64,000 nt of DNA from contig JAJSPD010000076.1 of NCBI GenBank assembly GCA_021307315.1, positions 62,001 to 126,000 of the forward strand, read 5' to 3'. This DNA is from Bisporella sp. PMI_857 (lineage: Eukaryota > Ascomycota > Leotiomycetes > Helotiales > Helotiaceae). Below, piece after piece: positions 54,350-64,000 of the stretch; within the stretch, counting starts at the first letter, position 1, and each line of letters opens with the position of its first letter. The position numbers and the translations under genes are program-made. The notes under the pieces were generated by a model. That model saw only the letters and a program-made list of their open reading frames with translations. It was not told where the DNA came from and made no database searches.

Positions 54350-57300
54350 TCAACGCTCAAACAATGCTTCTTTCTGGATTGATGCACTCGAGGATCGGTC
54401 TCTCGTCCCTCCTGGGGTGGTAGGCGTGACTGGAAATGGACTTAAGGTATTTGGCTTTGGTCCCCCTTCCTGGCCTGCCTTGATGCTCATTGCCTCAGCG
54501 TCAGCACCCTCAAGTAGATCCCGATCTTCACTTCTAACGTTTCTTCTCTCGCTAAGTCCTCCAGCACTACGTGGATCATAGTTCTGATCGTCACTATTGG
54601 TTTACAATGTTAGTGATGGCACGTTCGCATAGGTATATGATAGAAAATGCTTACTCTTCATCATCCTCTTCTGGCCGATTGATAGCATTCTTCTCCATCT
54701 CTTTTTGCGCTTCATCCATGCGGTGTCGTACCTCAGCTGCGACGCGCATGCCTTCTGTGACGATATTGTCGAGTACTCCTCGAAGGCCTTTGCCTGGTGG
54801 TACCACAATGCCAGTGCCACCCACACCAGCGCCAGTTGACAAGACGCTTGGTCGATTGAAGCTAAGGTTAGAGAATGTAGTAAGAGAAGATGATGATGAT
54901 GCGCCGTTACTAGGCACCAACTTGTCTGAAATTCTGAAAGAAGCTGGGAATGAGGACTCGAAGAACTGCTCCAGAAGCTCACTAGTCGTTCATGTTAACA
55001 ATTGTGCTATACTGTGTATGAAGGTATAGGGTGATTCGAACGCATATACTTACTCAGCAAGGACGACCATCCGGAAAGTTGGAAGGGTAATATGGAGAGG
55101 TTTCGAAGGATCAAGAGCAGCATTCGCTGCTTCGGCTTGTGCTTTGGAGACGCTTCGTTGACGAGCTCTGTCTTCTGAGTGACCTATAGGAGGAGGTACT
55201 GATTCCAGTCCCGTAGACTTCTTGCCACGGGTGGGGGAGCTTGGAGCACTCAGATCGAGCAAGTCTTCCCCCTCATCACTGTCATCTCCAATGTCGAAGG
55301 AATTTGGGTCTACCAAGCCGTTCAAATTGTTCTCTGGCGTTTCTTCGGCAGTTTCAGGGCTCTGAGGTCGATCCGGGTCGGCGTACTCAAAACATCGCCG
55401 AATGAATGCACTGACACTGCTAAGGAAGCGCTCATTTGTAGTTCCCTGTAGAGTGCCAATAGGGTTTCTATTCCCAGCCTCATACTCGCTTAAACCAATC
55501 ATAGATTGCGAGGGAGTTAAAGACCCATCAAGGCCTCGTCGCGATAGAAATAATAGTGCTTCAGAGATCCTCAAGATTCCTTCTCGATCAACCTTACCAT
55601 CTCCATCATCGTCATACAATTCAAAGAAATACGTGATACTTCCCATGATATCGCCCTTGCCTTTGATGTGAGCTATGCCTGTGACGACATTCTGTAAATT
55701 TAGCGCAGAGTTCATATCAACATCCCATCGGCGGAACAGTCGCTGCATGAATTCGTGGTCTGCTGGTTCTGGTTTACCATGCCCCCAAGGTGACAATGAT
55801 TCTCTATTCCTGACGGAATTTCCAAAATATGAGTGTGCTTCTGGTCGCTCTGGCGGAGTTGGGTTATCAGTGACAGCCCATCTAGCGACACCCGCTAGGA
55901 ATTCACGGAATCCATCATAGTCCATGAGTGTTGGACTTGGCCCCATCCCCACTCTTCCCTTTTCAATCCTCTGCTTTTCAGCCAAACCATTAACCACTTC
56001 AGCCGCCTTTATTTTACTGGCTCGTGCTCTTCGATCGACCTCTTCCTGAATCATCTGGCTTCGCTGCTGTCGCTCATACAAGACGCCATAGAATCTGTCA
56101 TATAAAGCGCCGAGTTCATCTACACTCAGACGTTTGCTGTCTGGACCTAGGTTTCGTATGGAAGTACGCTTGGCAAAACCTAAGGATACCAAGGTCAGAA
56201 TTGACTTCACAGTATGGTTGTACGGCATAATGTGTGAAGGCAGGAGGGGTGGAATAAAGCGGACACAAGACTTACTTTCTATACTATTTAACACGCTGTC
56301 TTTGTGTTTCATTCGCTGCTCCGAAATGCTACTCTGAGTAATTCCAGAGAATTCTTTGAAAGCCACCACCATAAGCTCCTGAAATTTTGTGATGGCTCGC
56401 ATCTTGGGTATTTCCGATTTGGGGTGGGCCGATTCGTCTAATTTCGAAAAGTACGATTTCAGAATAGAAATAAAGGCGCCATCATCAGTCGCGTCCAGCA
56501 GCCTGTAAAGTCATATGTTAGCTTTATGAGGCGAATAGAGGGAATGTCACAGCTAGTCTACGATTCACCCAGGTCTTGTACTTACTCTTCACCATTAATA
56601 CGCAAAATGGCTAAACCGACCTGGAAAAGTACCTTCGGCCCTTCAAGAAAAAAGACGTCAAGAACGCGGAAGGCAAAAACCAGAGGCATAGAGTTGATAT
56701 ACAAGGATAGAAACCAAGGCAAGGAGACCACCGAAAGCTGAACGTCATATTTTACAAGGTGATCCCAGAGTATGGGCATAGTCTTCTCTACGAGCGATTC
56801 AAATACTCGTTGATCTAGCAGTGTCCCGTACATGGTCGTGGAATAATATCCTGGTAGTAGTCGATCACATAGGGTGGATAGCAGGTAAAATGCTTGAGCC
56901 TCCGACATATATACTGCAACAATAGTGGTTAGCAAGTCTGCCTAGATATCAGACCGTATCAGGTCACAGAAAGCATACTGAGTAAGGCTGCAACCACAAT
57001 ATTCATGGCTTGGCAGTATCCAACATCTGCATTGATCCAACTGTAAGCAGTCAGGACCCGTCTCAGACGCGTGATGCCTTCTGGATCCTGAAAGCCGGGA
57101 TATTCAGGTAAGCTTCGGTTGAGATCTTTCTCGATTTCGTCGATTGCTAAAGAAACTTGACCGTCAAATTTTGTCAGTGTGTCCAAGTATTTGTTAGGAT
57201 CTTCCAGCCGTAGAAATAAAGATCCCGATGTAAGCTCCCACATTTCTCCACGCAACCTATTTGGTAATCCAACTCGGATGAGCTTGTGGAAAGTTGGCTG

Positions 57301-58307
57301 CCGGATGAGTGTCACATTTCTGCCATTGTCCTTGAGGTACTCCATCCATAACCGCATCTTGCTCCTGTCACGTAATTTCCGAGCATCGCCAGGGTATTTG
57401 AAGATCATACCGAGTCCAGCGTCAGGGGGTTTGTCGGATCGTTTCGCGTCGCCTTGTAAAAGGTACTCCGAATAGCATTCTGCAACCACCTTTTTGAGCT
57501 TGCCGACATCTCCAACCCCAGATTTCAGCCCTCTTTTCAATCCGTCACAGAATCGTTCACAAGCTTGTCGACTTCCGGCCAGCTGAATAGTTAGTTTTTG
57601 GGGTGCTCTAGCATCGTGGCCTGATGCGCTGGTAATGCCATTCCAGGTAGTGATGGAAAGTGCAAACTAAAAAATATCGTCAGGCGCAATCAATTGTTTC
57701 GATGTTGTGGGACTACCAACTTGATAATTCTGACTATGCAATCTTTCCACGCGCCTAATTGCGCATAGAGGAAGGGTGAATCCATTGCCACTGGGTCCTG
57801 CACCATGCGTTTGTCCTGCACGTCCATGTCAGTCATGCTCAGCTCGACGGCTTCTTCTTTAATTCCAATGCCCATTTACCTGTATATCCAGATGATGTGC
57901 TTGTACTGGCTGTTTGCAGGAAACTTGTAGCCTGTGTCGAGAACGAGAGAAAACTCTCGCTCAAGTGCAGCTTTCCCACATAGTGATATCCTCTATCTCT
58001 ATCCCTATCCTTCTCTCCCTGTGTTGCGTTCGGCGAGTACTAACACCAGTCAGCCTTGCATCTGCCAGTCTGACCTCTTAAGGCTACTAGCACATCAAGA
58101 GAAAATTTCACCACTCACAATAACAGGCGGGCTAATTGTAAGCTCTGCGGTGATTTCCTGCAAAGGCGTCTGGGTATCCGGCAGTCGAAACTGGTGCCGA
58201 AACAGTGTCGATTTGGCAGGGTTTCGGTCGGATGGTGAGATATTGAGAGCTTGGGTAGGGTCAATAAACGACTGCGCCTTTTGCACCAGGCTCGACAGGT
58301 TGAACAT
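54350..58307 (-). CDS. Rab GTPase-activating protein, GRAM-TBC-EF-hand (Gyp2/MDR1 type)
   Basis: Nine exons join in frame: 58307-58119, 58018-57880, 57815-57721, 57666-56979, 56913-56586, 56502-56276, 56179-55054, 54981-54655 and 54593-54350, giving 1120 residues. Order: [20 protein letters not shown] at the N-terminus; a GRAM domain across exons 2-4 ([24 protein letters not shown]); a TBC domain about 262-480 ([30 protein letters not shown] with the likely arginine finger about 325, GYCQAMN with the glutamine finger about 360); and an EF-hand loop [12 protein letters not shown] about 745. The protein stimulates GTP hydrolysis by Rab GTPases in membrane traffic. GRAM suggests lipid binding and the EF-hand suggests calcium sensing. 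The acidic Ser-rich C-terminus is probably disordered. Introns have GT-AG ends. Confidence 0.93.
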
Positions 58308-61125
58308 TGTTCATGGCTTGCTGGTACAATCAGGAGATTCCAAGATGAGCTTCAGTTTCGAGGAGTTCTGTTCCAGATGTCATCCCGCCGCTTCAAGGCT
58401 GAATATGGCTCGTGCGCTCACAGCTGACCAATCATGTAGAGCCCCAAGCCCTATAAATATAGAAATACCGTAAAATGTAGTTCAGCAACCTAAACCAATG
58501 CTTTTATGCATTGCGCCTACTATGCTTCGTAATAATCCTCTGAAAGCCGTTGAAACAAGTTCCGAGAAAAATGATGTTCCAAATACCAAGAGCTTTTGCT
58601 TAATCAATATAGTTTTGGATTTTTATCCCATCATTCCCTCTTGCATCCTTGCACAATTGCTTGTCACTAATAGAACCCTTAAATATACTTTAGCTCCTCT
58701 ATTTCTCAGCTCCTTCAGCTTAGAGCCTTGGGACATGACAATCCTTGGCCTCAACTCCAGATCTCAAAGCCTCACTCTGCCCCGCTACGATCAGAGCAAT
58801 ATACATAATAGGACATCCTATTCAATCCCACGCTCCGTGCCGCATTATATCGATATTATTTACGATTTCCATATTCCGCAAATTCAGACAGCAGGGAGCT
58901 CAGCCGGGCTTCCACTTTTAGCCTTCTTGGAACGTCCGAAGAGCATTAACCAGTTCGTCCCGACATGCTTGTGGTACATTATGCATTGACGAGATAATTC
59001 CAGATTACCTATACAAGATAATAAGTTGTATGTTTCTCATTTGTCTTGTCTGATGCCCAAATGGGAGTACCTTCATATGCTCAACCGCCATATTCCTTCA
59101 GCTTTCGGCGCTAGAATCCAGTGCCATGACCCTCTCTACGCCACCAGCTATCCGGCCTCACCTTCCCAGCAAAGGCGATTTTACCATATGAAGGGACTTT
59201 GTAGGGGAATGAAAACTCTACCTCCAAGAATGAGTTGTCTATGGTTTCGAGTCCCGGGAGAGTTGTCTAGCTAGCCTCTTTTACGGCCTCCTCACACTCA
59301 AATGCGAGATTCTATTACTAAAGTTACATACTATTCATCGTTCATACTTCCCCCACCATGACTATTGTTTCGCCATGTTGACCAGTCTGATGACGAAGAA
59401 TAGAAATTACGAGTTCCAAGACGCCATGTTTGACACTAGTAGCATTAGACAGTGCATGTCAAGTCTATCCCCAGACCAAGTCATCATTTACCCCACTCGG
59501 GCCAACATGCTCTATCATTGATGTTAAAGGCACTGGGGCGGCTAGTGTTCTAGTAAATAGGTGGGATTTCAGAGAGCCGCGAGTAATAGGCATACGCACT
59601 CCTATGTTCACAGTCGTGCCCAATATCCTTGATATGGCCCTAAAATCATCATAATTCTGATAGCCCAACCGGTTTCCAGGAAGCTACTGTGATAATAAAA
59701 GTTATCATTGGAGTTTGAGTTTCTCATGATGACACCAAACTCCAGCATCAAGATAAGTCGTACTTGAAGCAATTGTGTAATAATTAATGCTGGATTCAAT
59801 GTAGTGCCAAATTTCTGCTGCTACAGATGTTACAGCTATTATCTCAACAGCAGTACCGAGAAAAAAAATATCAGTTTCCAGCTACAAGCATCTCTTAGCA
59901 CTGCTGTAGAAGCGGCTATCCAATAGATCGCGTGGACGGCGCTACGACGCAAGCCCAGGAACTAACCCATTGATACCGTGTATTGAAGCATGACAGCTCG
60001 AAAGTGCTTAAGCTAGCTGTAGGGCCATTTATACTATCAATATCAAATATTACTTTCGTTGTCCCGTGTGGTATGTCTTCTTTTTGCAAATAGCCGTGTT
60101 TTGGAGTCTCCTGAAGGCTATCTGCTCCGCTGTGGATTCGTTTCTGGGCAGCCAACATAATTGAGGCTACGTTGGCTTCGTGCTACGGCCATCTAACTTG
60201 GACTAGGTATCACGAAATGATACTTTATTTCATGAATAACTTTTGTTACACTCTCCGCATTGGCTTGCATCAGTCTCCTTCCTCCACCGAGTCAGCAGAT
60301 TGTGATTTGAAGGGTTGGGGATATCTACAGAGCACTATAGAATGAAAATAGGTATCTGCTTTCCGAATGCTTCATCTACAGCCCTATCGCGCCACATCTT
60401 ACTTGTTGACATAACTGATTCCGTACGTCTCTGTTTTGCGGCGCCATTAGTCTTGTAGCTCAGGTAGGAATGCATATCAGTCGCCACTATGAGACCACGA
60501 TCGCTGCACAATGCAAGTGCAGTCGTTATTGAATAGCTTTCAATAGGCCGCCAGCTAGCTAGCCAGTGATTACCTCCATCATATATTTTATACATATTTT
60601 AAGTGTTAATTATGATAGCTTACTATGGGAAGTCCTAGCCCTGAGCAATTGGTAGGGAATTTCTATCAAATTATACTATTACTGTTAGAATTACATGGCA
60701 ATCGTTCTAACTACTTTCTTTCGTACATCTTGAATTTCTCAGTCTTAAATATATACAGGCTTTTAACTTGCATCCAAATCTCATCCTCTGCTCAGTCCAC
60801 AAGAATTTTTATCACTGCATGCTCCACTCGTTGCTTTATATATTGGCGGTATTAGTTATGCTTTGTGATTATAATCTTCAGCTTACTAATGTTTACATAC
60901 TTTTATGTTCACGAATGCTGAGGGAAACGACTTAAGGGCTCACTCCGCTCTATCGACTCTCTTCTTGTCGGTCGACTGCATCTCACGGGTCGCCGGGCAG
61001 ACTAGTGATTTCACTTAGTATGCTCGTTGGCGTCAGGTGTAAGATGTGTCGATTGTTTTTGTGTTCTAAGCTACGTGTCGCGAAGAGGTTGCAGGTCCCG
61101 GGGGGACCCACGACTCTTCACGTAA
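58308..61125. other. long gene-free interval
   Basis: About 2.8 kb with many short frames but none with a recognisable domain. The first part is the promoter of the TBC gene. No repeat family seen elsewhere in the window was found here. Confidence 0.5.
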
Positions 61126-61759
61126 CTAGTTACATGGGTTGCAACACTTCTTTAGCTCCTTCTTCTCTTCCTCCACTCCGTCTCCCATGTGTTGCACTCC
61201 CATGCCATGCTTGCAAATCAAGCTTCCTCCTAAATAGGCAGCATAGAAGGGCATTAGCAAAGTTCCGCCACTAAGCACAATCTGGTGCGGATAGGGTCCA
61301 TAGTTTTCATGGGGACAGTGGCGCTCCATCAACAAGTTATACATCACTGCGAAGACAACGACGCCATTGATGCCAGCCTGTAAAGTATGAGAATGTGGCT
61401 CGCATACAAGGGTAATGAAATGTGTAGTAACTTACGTGGATAATGGTAGTTTTGAGTGTGAGATCGAGAGTCTTCTTTTCCTCGTCGTTGTTTATATAGA
61501 GTCTCCTTGCATTGATCATGGCATAGAGCTCTGCAAATCCAGTAGTCAAGGCCGGGGTGGAACCCAGAATACCAATCACATCAGTAAAGTAGCCGAGAAT
61601 GATGATGGCACTGGTATTCTCCTTTTCAGGGGTAAGGGGAGATCGGGCTGGAGCCACTAGAGCTATACCGCAGAGTGGGTTCAGAATGTCGGCGATGGTG
61701 AAGAATGCGAGTGGGTATGTATCGTGGCAGGGTGAATTGGACGGCTGGACCAGGCACAT
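61126..61759 (-). CDS. DUF2231-like membrane protein, N-terminus probably frameshifted
   Basis: Exons 61759-61436 and 61377-61126 (intron GTAAGT...CAG) give 191 residues from the ATG at 61759. Hydrophobic segments: YPLAFFTIADILNPLCGIAL, AIIILGYFTDVIGILGS, AGINGVVVFAVMYNLLM and MPFYAAYLGGSLICKHG; the GVQHMG end fits fungal DUF2231 proteins. These normally begin with a HPATVHFP-type motif. Here HPATIH is readable around 61715-61735 but in another frame than YPLAFF directly after it, consistent with a one-base deletion. The gene may therefore be a recent pseudogene, or use an unrecognised exon. Function of the family is unknown. Confidence 0.5.
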
Positions 61760-62973
61760 CACCTACTGCCTCGGTGGGTGCGTTGAGAAGTAAGGATGGA
61801 ACAAAGACCAATTCAATTATAATAGTGATTGAGACGTGAGCGCATTGCTTACTTGACTATTTGACCCAAATTTGCCCGGGCCCACTACCTGCATGCTTTT
61901 CTAATATAAGAAGACATTATTTGATTTAACAGCTAGATTGAAGAGCTTAATTTCATTAAAACAGATTCAACTAAGATGTATAACCCCATTGATACAGCGA
62001 AGAGTTATTCATATATAGAGAATGAGGTCTTTGCACCATTCCAAATTGCGGGGAAGCTAGGACCGCTTTATAAGCTTAAAAGGACAGTACGTCATATATA
62101 TAGATGAATTGTATGTTGTGAAACGGCAAAAGCACATGCTTCTTGCCGAATTATTATTGCACCTTATATATCGTTCAACATATGTAATCTAATAAATTTG
62201 ATTCGCCCCAATTATGGGACAACAAATCAGCAAATGGTGCTTGTTCTTAGCTAGGATATTAGTTAGCCAGCAAATACCAAATAGACCAGCGTTAAGAGGA
62301 CTGTGTCCGAAAGTGACGGCCAGTTCTAGATTAATGCAGAGCAGGCCCATTATTTCTATGTCTTGGAGTTATATGGCTGACATTCCTTGCGCAGGTTAGA
62401 ACAATCATTCAGGTACTCTGTAGAGCTCTTCTAAAGCACAGGTCTCTATAATTGCGGGCGCCTGCCTCATGAAAAACGTGCTCTACAACAGTGTAGGTGG
62501 CCTAGCGCTCTTCAATCTCCTCTCTCTATCTATAATTGCGAGATCCAACTTTGCGATATTGGAAGCTCAATTTTGGAGAAATCTCCAGCGACTCTACGGG
62601 AAAATCTTACTGACCTAACTATACTACATGCTCTAGTTCGTTACCCCTTATATTTAAATGAAGTTGCATTAAACTGGTAATCCTGACTATGATTGGCCAC
62701 ATTTTTCATCGTCCTGAGCCTGCTTCTGACCCAAAACTCTGTGCGTCCCGCTCCTAGGAGCCTCTACTTCCGCCCACTATATGCCCAAGAGTAAGTCTTC
62801 GTGGCCTCCTATGCTGATTTGTCAGCTTTGGCTATTTCAGTTAGCAAAGCCGCGTTAACTTTGTATTGGCTAGTGCGCAATGGGAGAAGCCCATTTATTA
62901 GGAAATAAACATGTTTAGAAATTGAGTAGTTTGATCGTTAATCGTATACCGCTCCGTTTCTTTTGAGAGTAGA
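61760..62973. other. gene-free interval
   Basis: AT-rich with short frames. Nothing recognised up to the solo LTR. Confidence 0.5.
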
Positions 62974-63227
62974 TGTAACAACTCAAGCTGAACAGGGATC
63001 TCGATCCGTAGATCCAGGTGGAAGGACTCAAAAGTGTGAACAACTATCAATTGCTATAACTAAGAGAACAAGCTACAGACAGAAGAAGGGAAGGAAAGCA
63101 GCGCTCTATATACAGGAAGCTGGCCGGAGGCCAGTATAAGCGAGCTTTAGGATGTCCGGTGCTGAGCTCCGTCCGAGCTCTGGGGTGTCCGGTGCTGAGC
63201 TCCGTCTAAGAAGTCAGGGCCGTGACA
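62974..63227 (-). mobile_element. solo LTR, family 2a (254 bp), outside the island
   Basis: It begins TGTAACAACTCAAGCTGAAC, ends AGGGCCGTGACA and is flanked by the exact TSD GTAGA. It closely matches 9158-9411 in opposite orientation. Confidence 0.9.
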
Positions 63228-64000
63228 GTAGAGAGGATTTTCTTACTTGCAACTATAACTATCGGGTGACCATCTTTAAACCATGTGGTATTTTCCTATA
63301 GTAAGCGATATTATATTCTAATTTCGATCTCTTTATTAACAGGACAAGTACAGCTTAACAACTCAAGTTCCAATCTTGGATGGTCAAGTAGTATCACGTG
63401 ATATTCAGATCACCTGCCAGCCGCCATATAGAAAAGGAACGCCTTAGCACATCTACATGTATCCTTCAGTCAAAGTACAACTGGAGTCTCTCCAAGATTT
63501 ACGCAGTATATTCTCCTATTAGACTCTATGTAGATAACTACTCTTGTCGGTAAGTAATTAACTTAAAATTGCTTACTTTTCTTCTGAGGTCTGGTCGAGA
63601 TCCTAAACACGTGACATATATTACTAATGAATAATCTTGCCTCAAGAAAGGAACCTCACCTGCTCCTACAGCTTCTTGCAATCCCAAATCAACCTTTTGA
63701 GTATTATGCCGCCTCTAAGTCAAAACACCATAATGTTGATCAAATTCCAAAACATAATCACGTTTAAGCACACGAAGGTACCATTTACCACGTACAACTG
63801 CGTTTGCTTGGTAACACTGCAGGAGTGCAGGGATGTTGTTTTGTCCTTGGACTATCGAATGAGGCAGCTCGATGATCCTTCACAAGATAACAACGCAGCT
63901 TCCTCCATCAAGAAAATATGTTGTCAAATTGGGACCTACCAATATTGCATCTTGGTGTGATCATATCGAATAATTATGCGGTCATTGCTGATTACAGCCG
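63228..64000. other. right-edge sequence without a recognised gene
   Basis: A frame of about 107 codons near 63637-63960 starts at a non-ATG codon and has no domain I recognise. It is probably non-coding. Confidence 0.4.

Noticed and set aside
63637..63960. 107-codon ORF at the right edge
   Set aside because: It starts at a non-ATG codon, no recognisable domain, composition like the surrounding non-coding DNA.

Overview
The window is nuclear DNA of a filamentous ascomycete (Pezizomycotina). The genes have short introns of about 44-165 nt with fungal branch points. The families are typical of such fungi: two HET-domain proteins, a bZIP-DUF3425 factor, a CFEM/GPI surface protein, a glutamic (G1) peptidase, Pet191, a Tgl1-type lipase, a Gyp2/MDR1-type TBC protein and a PARP-finger protein. 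The AT-rich, stop-riddled transposon remnants look like the product of repeat-induced point mutation (RIP). A leotiomycete is my guess from general resemblance and nothing here proves it. Many longest ORFs begin at non-ATG codons, so all starts and splice sites below were re-derived by reading the sequence.

Layout. (1) 0.5-7.1 kb: aldehyde dehydrogenase (-) and bZIP-DUF3425 factor (+) share a divergent promoter, followed by HET gene 1 (+). (2) About 7.1-32.6 kb: a transposon island, almost gene-free. It holds at least ten LTR families, mostly as solo LTRs with exact 5-bp target-site duplications (TSDs); a nested stack inside a TA-flanked inverted-repeat element (14.2-15.4 kb); two broken chromovirus-type Ty3/gypsy elements (16.96-20.24 kb minus, 26.5-32.2 kb plus); and a fossil Ty1/copia element (21.8-25.1 kb). 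The one convincing host-like gene inside is a small secreted protein at 13.3-13.6 kb. (3) 32.6-34.3 kb: a POT peptide transporter lacking its N-terminus, at the right edge of the island. (4) 36.4-58.3 kb: normal gene territory with G1 peptidase, HET gene 2, C2H2 zinc-finger protein, small hypotheticals, Pet191 and lipase (divergent pair), PARP-finger protein, CFEM protein and the large TBC/GRAM/EF-hand protein. (5) 58.3-64 kb: mostly non-coding, with a DUF2231-like membrane protein whose N-terminus looks frameshifted and one more solo LTR with a perfect TSD.

The housekeeping genes (Pet191 for cytochrome oxidase assembly, lipase for steryl esters/lipid droplets, TBC protein for Rab traffic) lie to the right. 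The fast-evolving self/non-self and secreted-protein genes lie beside or inside the repeat island. I saw no CRISPR array, rRNA or tRNA gene. I found no convincing wholly new system. The most informative structure is the layered record of insertions in the island.
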